Assembly (NCBI GenBank): GCA_028276605.1
Contig: JAPYWC010000007.1
Span: forward strand, 1-17,397
From: Desulfurococcales archaeon
GTDB lineage: Archaea > Thermoproteota > Thermoprotei_A > Sulfolobales > Ignisphaeraceae
Direction of reading: 5' to 3'
Length of the DNA: 17,397 bases
Positions 14,083 through 17,397 of this stretch are shown piece after piece; positions within the stretch are counted from its first letter, which is position 1, and each line of letters starts with the position of its first letter. Under the pieces are notes generated by a model. That model was not told the origin of the DNA, searched no databases, and saw nothing but the letters and a program-made list of their open reading frames with translations. The position numbers and the translations under genes are program-made.

Positions 14083-15256
14083 TTGTGAGTTGTATCTCAC
14101 AAAAGACGAGGAGAGAATGTATAATGGAGAATATGGAGAAGTAGTGGAGAAGGCCATCAAAATAATTGTTAAAGTGGGGGAAGCACTAGGAGCAAGTAGG
14201 CTTATTCGAGTATCGCATGCACACATATCAGGGGTATCCTACTTTAATATAGGTGACGAAGGTCTAGAACTGCTTAGAGATCTTAGGGATAAAGGTGCTA
14301 GGGTACAAGTATATACAACAGCTAATCCTTATTCACTTGCTGGTTTAGGTCTATATAAAGAAAAGGGAATTATAGAAAAACAGCTAGAGATTGTAAAGAT
14401 CTTAACGGATATTGGTGTAGATCCACAAAGCTTTACATGTATACCTTATAGGCTCAGAAAACCGGGGTTAGGAGAGCACCTTGCATGGGCAGAGTCCAGT
14501 GCAGTGATATATGCAAATAGCGTTATTGGTGCCAAAACAAATAGAGAAGGTGGATTAATAGCATTAATGGCTGCTATTATTGGAAGAACATATTATGCTG
14601 GAATGCATCTAGACCGTGAAAGAGTTGCTAAAATTGTAATATTACCAACATTTGAAGTAGACTCAATACTCATAGCTAGTCTTCTTGGGCTCTACATAGG
14701 CAGGATCTCGAAAGCAATCCCATATATTAAAGCAAGATTTAAAGCACAGAACAGCATTGTGCTAGATATAATGATTAGGAATATGCTTGCTTCAATTGCG
14801 TCAACATCCGATATTCCGCTAGCTGTAATAGATGGTATAACACCTAAAGGTACGTACTCTGTAGAAGTGGAGGAGAGGATAGAGATAGATCGTAAGGATA
14901 TAGAAGAGCACATGCATTACTGCGATAGCGATACACTACTTCTTGGGTGTCCTCATATAGAGCCTCACGAGCTACAGTATATATTGGATTACGACAACAT
15001 GAGAACACTAATGAATTACGGCATAAAGAGGATCTTAGTTACAATGCCAAAAACTCCATTAAATGCTGAAGTAAATGAAATTATTCAGAGGGTAAGAGAA
15101 AAATTCAAAATATCAGTAGAGATATTCCCAGGCGCTTGTGCCGTTGTGTCAAATCTAAGTATGCTTGGGTTCAGCATTATTGCAACACCACATGGTAAGG
15201 CTTTGCACTATTTGCCTAGTCTAGCAGGTGTAAAAGTATGCCCGATAAATGTATAG
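14066..15256 (+). CDS. Phosphomevalonate dehydratase large subunit (aconitase X catalytic subunit)
   Basis: Dehydrates (R)-mevalonate 5-phosphate to trans-anhydromevalonate 5-phosphate with a [4Fe-4S] cluster, as a heterodimer with the next gene product. Numbering from ATG 14066 (396 residues): LYLTKDEERMYNGEYGE (9-25), RVSHAHISGVSYFNIGDEG (48-66), TTANP (84-88), and three conserved cysteines in the expected contexts, C125 (SFTCIPY), C295 (LLLGCPHIEPHEL) and C358 (PGACAVV), which fit the cluster ligands of the family. The ATG overlaps the UbiD-family gene by 17 bases. A TTG at 14090, just after that gene's stop and six bases after GTGAT, would give the more usual start MYLTKDEER and is a serious alternative. 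The 3' end overlaps the small subunit by 19 bases, so translation is coupled. Confidence 0.93.
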   Translation: MLKLSDCELYLTKDEERMYNGEYGEVVEKAIKIIVKVGEALGASRLIRVSHAHISGVSYFNIGDEGLELLRDLRDKGARVQVYTTANPYSLAGLGLYKEKGIIEKQLEIVKILTDIGVDPQSFTCIPYRLRKPGLGEHLAWAESSAVIYANSVIGAKTNREGGLIALMAAIIGRTYYAGMHLDRERVAKIVILPTFEVDSILIASLLGLYIGRISKAIPYIKARFKAQNSIVLDIMIRNMLASIASTSDIPLAVIDGITPKGTYSVEVEERIEIDRKDIEEHMHYCDSDTLLLGCPHIEPHELQYILDYDNMRTLMNYGIKRILVTMPKTPLNAEVNEIIQRVREKFKISVEIFPGACAVVSNLSMLGFSIIATPHGKALHYLPSLAGVKVCPINV

Positions 15257-15675
15257 AGGTAAACAATATCGTATCGTTTAAGGAAGGTATAGTGGTTGGT
15301 AATGTTATTAAGGTGCCAGAAATATCATTCTTAGGCGATGTGGATAGAAATACGGGAATAATAATATCCAATGATATGCCGAGCTATAGAGGGGTTAGTA
15401 TAGCTAACAAGATACTTGTAGTCAAAAGATTTAGAGGTAGTACTGTAGGTACCTATATACTGTATGCACTTTGCAAACATGGATTAGCACCTAAAGCAAT
15501 ACTTATGTCTAGGCCGGATCCAGTAGTGATAGGGGGTATAATACTGTGCGATATTTATGGCGCAAGCAACATACCGGAACACATATTCTATAAACTTTTC
15601 GACAACGTAACAGTATCGATACACTTTACAATGAATAGTTTAAAGATTTGCACTGACGAAGTCAATATAGAGTAG
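15238..15675 (+). CDS. Phosphomevalonate dehydratase small subunit (aconitase X swivel domain)
   Basis: This 145-residue protein is the swivelling domain that closes over the active site of the large subunit. Family landmarks: GIVVGNVIKVPEISFLGDVDRNTGII (from about residue 17), SYRGVSIANKILVVKRFRGSTVGTYILYAL (the GSTVG-Y loop holds the conserved substrate-binding Ser), GLAPKAILM and VVIGGIILCDI. ATG 15238 has AGGTG seven bases upstream, inside the large-subunit gene. The C-terminal residues after about 123 (VSIHFTMNSLKICTDEVNIE) go beyond the core. The stop codon lies inside a 14-bp tandem duplication, so the tail may be recently altered. It ends a three-gene operon and converges on the UPF0148 gene with 50 bases between. 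Confidence 0.93.
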   Translation: MPDKCIEVNNIVSFKEGIVVGNVIKVPEISFLGDVDRNTGIIISNDMPSYRGVSIANKILVVKRFRGSTVGTYILYALCKHGLAPKAILMSRPDPVVIGGIILCDIYGASNIPEHIFYKLFDNVTVSIHFTMNSLKICTDEVNIE

Positions 15676-15688
15676 TCAATATAGAATA
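15661..15688 (+). repeat. 14-bp imperfect tandem duplication across the stop codon of the phosphomevalonate dehydratase small subunit gene
   Basis: GTCAATATAGAGTA (15661-15674) is followed at once by GTCAATATAGAATA (15675-15688), identical in 13 of 14 positions. The stop TAG (15673-15675) spans the junction. The second copy is out of frame and untranslated. It is probably a slippage duplication. Confidence 0.8.
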
Positions 15689-15725
15689 GTGTTGATCTAA
15701 TGTATTTATCGCAATACCTTTGCAA

Positions 15726-16136
15726 CTACTTTTGTTCCTTTCCCTTTCTTTGAACGGCTATCTCGCTGCTTTTGCGGATTACTAGCTTTATCTTCTCAAT
15801 TCTTTCTAATGCGTCTAACCATGATATTAAGTTCCTTATTTCTTCATAATCTACCTCTCTATCACTTTTTAACATATTGATGTATCCACTTAGCTTCATA
15901 GCAATAGCTTTTTCAAGCTCTGTAAGAACAGATTCAACGCTAGCTCTCGAGACTTCTTCTTCGCTTTTAACAAGCATTACACGACCATGAATAGGGCACA
16001 CAACCTCTCCACTTTTTAACTTAAACAATGGTGAATGGCATATGGGGCAGGTTTCAGCCAACATTGTTGCGCCACTACGTAAAAGCTCACTAGCCTTCTT
16101 AATCAAAAGCTCTCTATCTATTGATGAATCCGACAT
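15726..16136 (-). CDS. UPF0148 / ZNRD2 (Sjogren syndrome-scleroderma autoantigen 1) family zinc-binding protein
   Basis: A 136-residue protein. The N-terminal third matches the family: LLIKKASELLRSGATMLAET (10-29), then the zinc ribbon C30-P-I-C33-HSPLFKLKSGEVV-C47-P-I-H50-G. The fourth ligand position is His in place of Cys, and the family tag GATML precedes the first ligand pair. Residues about 57-130 are predicted helical and charged (SVLTELEKAIAMKLSGYI, ISWLDALERIEKIKLVIRKS), probably a coiled coil. The cellular role of the archaeal members is not established. GAGGTAAG (minus, 16149-16142), five bases before the ATG, supports the start. The gene diverges from the OPT transporter gene. Confidence 0.85.
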   Translation of the reverse strand: MSDSSIDRELLIKKASELLRSGATMLAETCPICHSPLFKLKSGEVVCPIHGRVMLVKSEEEVSRASVESVLTELEKAIAMKLSGYINMLKSDREVDYEEIRNLISWLDALERIEKIKLVIRKSSEIAVQRKGKEQK

Positions 16137-16181
16137 TGTTTCTTACCTCAGAATCTTTAAACTTTGTATGACCTCTAATCA

Positions 16182-16199
16182 GCTTTAAAATTTATATAT
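16182..16199. promoter_or_regulatory. Divergent TATA region for UPF0148 (-) and the OPT transporter (+)
   Basis: The stretch GCTTTAAAATTTATATAT can be read as a TATA box in both directions. On the minus strand it predicts a start near 16162 and a leader that contains GAGGTAAG. On the plus strand TTTATATATT predicts a start near 16220 and a leader of about 46 bases. A second minus-strand box (CTTTAAAC, 16155-16162) would be too close for a leader with that binding site. Confidence 0.4.
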
Positions 16200-16231
16200 T
16201 CTATTGCCGAAGTACATTCAAAGATGTAAAG

Positions 16232-16307
16232 CCCGATAATAATTAGTGCTGAGGACCGTAAAAGTATGGTACAGAAATGGAGAAGAATAAATCCATTAAT
16301 TATCGGG
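16232..16307. repeat. 9-bp inverted repeat flanking the OPT transporter start codon
   Basis: CCCGATAAT (16232-16240) and ATTATCGGG (16299-16307) are perfect inverted copies 58 bases apart. The binding site GAGGA (16251-16255) and the ATG (16266) lie in the loop. In the mRNA this could form a long-range stem, or the arms could bind a dimeric regulator; it may also be chance. Confidence 0.45.
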
Positions 16308-17397
16308 ATAATTATTGGTGTTATTGATAGCTTTGCCAACAGCTACTCATATGCCGTATCAGGTTTCACAACATCAGAACTATCAATAATCTACATACCG
16401 CTTCTAACATTCTTCTCACTAAAGATGATAAACAAGGATTGCAACTTGCAGGAGGTCATATATGCGTCGGCTATAGCTATTGGAATCGACATTACAACGA
16501 CGCTGACTAGTGGCATGTATATAACATTTACATTTTTCAAGCATCTAACTTCAAGGTTGAGTTCCTTTGGATTAAACGTTGAGGTACCATTGGAGTTGTC
16601 TAGCGATGTGAAACTGATGTTTATAGATATCTATGCTATGCCTATATATGTAACGCTTGCGCTAATATCGTTAGGCGGAGCATTTATTGCATTTGCTGTT
16701 AGGAATCACTTTCTTGAGAAGGAAAGATTGCGGTATCCATTAGGTATAGCTAGCGCAATGATACTTCATACCCTAACGAAATCTCAACAAATTAAGCGCT
16801 CATTTATTCTAACATTTTTTATACTAGGTCTAGTTCTTCAGTTGACTTACTTTATATATCAGCCTAATATTGATCTAACCCCCACACTTTCAACATTAAT
16901 GCCTGGTCTAGCTTTTAGCATCGTGTTTATACCTATGGTTTTTTCACTGTTTCTTCTCTTTCCCTTAGGCCCACTAAGGTTTATCTCTTTAGGCTCTCTG
17001 TTAACATACCTTTTATTGGTGCCGCTGGCAATCAAACTCTTTAATATTGCTATTATACCTGCGCAAAGTTATGGCAATGCTCTCTTCAGCATTTCACCAA
17101 TAGTTTTGAGCTATAATGTTGGCTTCATCATAGTATTCCTACTATACTATATAGTTGTTTATGGAAGGAGTCTTCAAACAGGTATTAGGATAGCTATGAA
17201 GTTTACTGCAGAAAGGCAAATGATGCTAATAGGCGTTGCATATCTTATACTATTAGGAGTTTCAGCAATGTTTTTTGCTCCCATGGTGTTTCAGCAACCG
17301 CTATTTATCATTGCAATTGTATTGATACTGCTACTTCACTTCATTATAATATTAGGTAATATTAGGGTGGTAGGAGAAGCTGGAACAGGGTCTCAAG
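16266..17397 (+). CDS. OPT-family (oligopeptide transporter) membrane protein, 3'-truncated
   Basis: The frame is open from ATG 16266 to the window end (377 codons) without a stop. GAGGA at 16251-16255 lies ten bases upstream. The protein is strongly hydrophobic with about nine to ten membrane segments, beginning with PLIIGIIIGVIDSFANSYSY. Features of the OPT superfamily: an early transmembrane hairpin, the phrase EKERLRYPLGIASAMIL (resembling the LPYPSGxA-type motif after a cytoplasmic loop), and VVGEAGTGSQ at the end of the visible part, in the place of the G-E-x-G motif. OPT proteins import peptides or metal chelates by proton symport. The substrate cannot be told from sequence. The assignment to OPT is by motif resemblance and hydropathy and is less certain than for soluble genes here. 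Confidence 0.7.
   Translation, partial: MVQKWRRINPLIIGIIIGVIDSFANSYSYAVSGFTTSELSIIYIPLLTFFSLKMINKDCNLQEVIYASAIAIGIDITTTLTSGMYITFTFFKHLTSRLSSFGLNVEVPLELSSDVKLMFIDIYAMPIYVTLALISLGGAFIAFAVRNHFLEKERLRYPLGIASAMILHTLTKSQQIKRSFILTFFILGLVLQLTYFIYQPNIDLTPTLSTLMPGLAFSIVFIPMVFSLFLLFPLGPLRFISLGSLLTYLLLVPLAIKLFNIAIIPAQSYGNALFSISPIVLSYNVGFIIVFLLYYIVVYGRSLQTGIRIAMKFTAERQMMLIGVAYLILLGVSAMFFAPMVFQQPLFIIAIVLILLLHFIIILGNIRVVGEAGTGSQ

Noticed and set aside
1..17397. CRISPR arrays, insertion sequences or integrase/attachment sites, including at the 3' end of tRNA-Gly
   Set aside because: No regularly spaced repeats, transposase-like proteins or second copy of the tRNA 3' end were seen, and the gene content is housekeeping.

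Overview
The window looks like chromosome of a hyperthermophilic crenarchaeon (Thermoproteota), probably of the Desulfurococcales type. The reasons are a full-length reverse gyrase, ribosomal proteins eS25 and eS26, an archaeal-type prolyl-tRNA synthetase, TrmI, an archaeal lipid headgroup transferase, GGTG/GAGGT ribosome binding sites, TATA-box promoters and an AT-rich coding background. The genus cannot be fixed from the sequence alone. No insertion sequence, CRISPR array or prophage is visible.

Layout. Positions 1-600 hold the 3' part of a flavodoxin-fold iron-sulfur/FMN reductase gene. It is followed by tRNA-Gly(UCC) at 624-699 and a convergent small winged-helix gene (701-994). The gene-free stretch 995-1460 carries three back-to-back C/D-box guide RNA genes (plus, minus, plus). 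The reverse gyrase gene (1461-5477) overlaps the start of a nitrilase-fold gene whose catalytic triad is missing. Next come eS25 (minus), a ribbon-helix-helix regulator, trmI (with a possible fourth C/D RNA over its start codon), proS, eS26, and on the minus strand a CDP-alcohol phosphatidyltransferase, probably archaetidylinositol-phosphate synthase.

From 10731 a plus-strand block runs through an RNase H/RuvC-like protein, a Clp1-type polynucleotide kinase, a UbiD-family decarboxylase and the large and small subunits of phosphomevalonate dehydratase (aconitase X). The last three overlap or nearly abut. Together they encode the distinctive steps of the archaeal mevalonate route: mevalonate 5-phosphate to trans-anhydromevalonate 5-phosphate to isopentenyl phosphate. 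A UPF0148 zinc protein (minus) and a 3'-truncated OPT-family transporter close the window.

Themes. RNA modification and processing is prominent (guide RNAs, TrmI, Clp1, tRNA, ProRS). Isoprenoid and lipid synthesis is represented by the mevalonate genes and the headgroup transferase. The observations most worth checking are the guide RNA cluster, in which two RNAs appear to aim at overlapping stretches of the same large-subunit rRNA segment; the guide RNA overlapping trmI; and the catalytically dead nitrilase homologue coupled to reverse gyrase.
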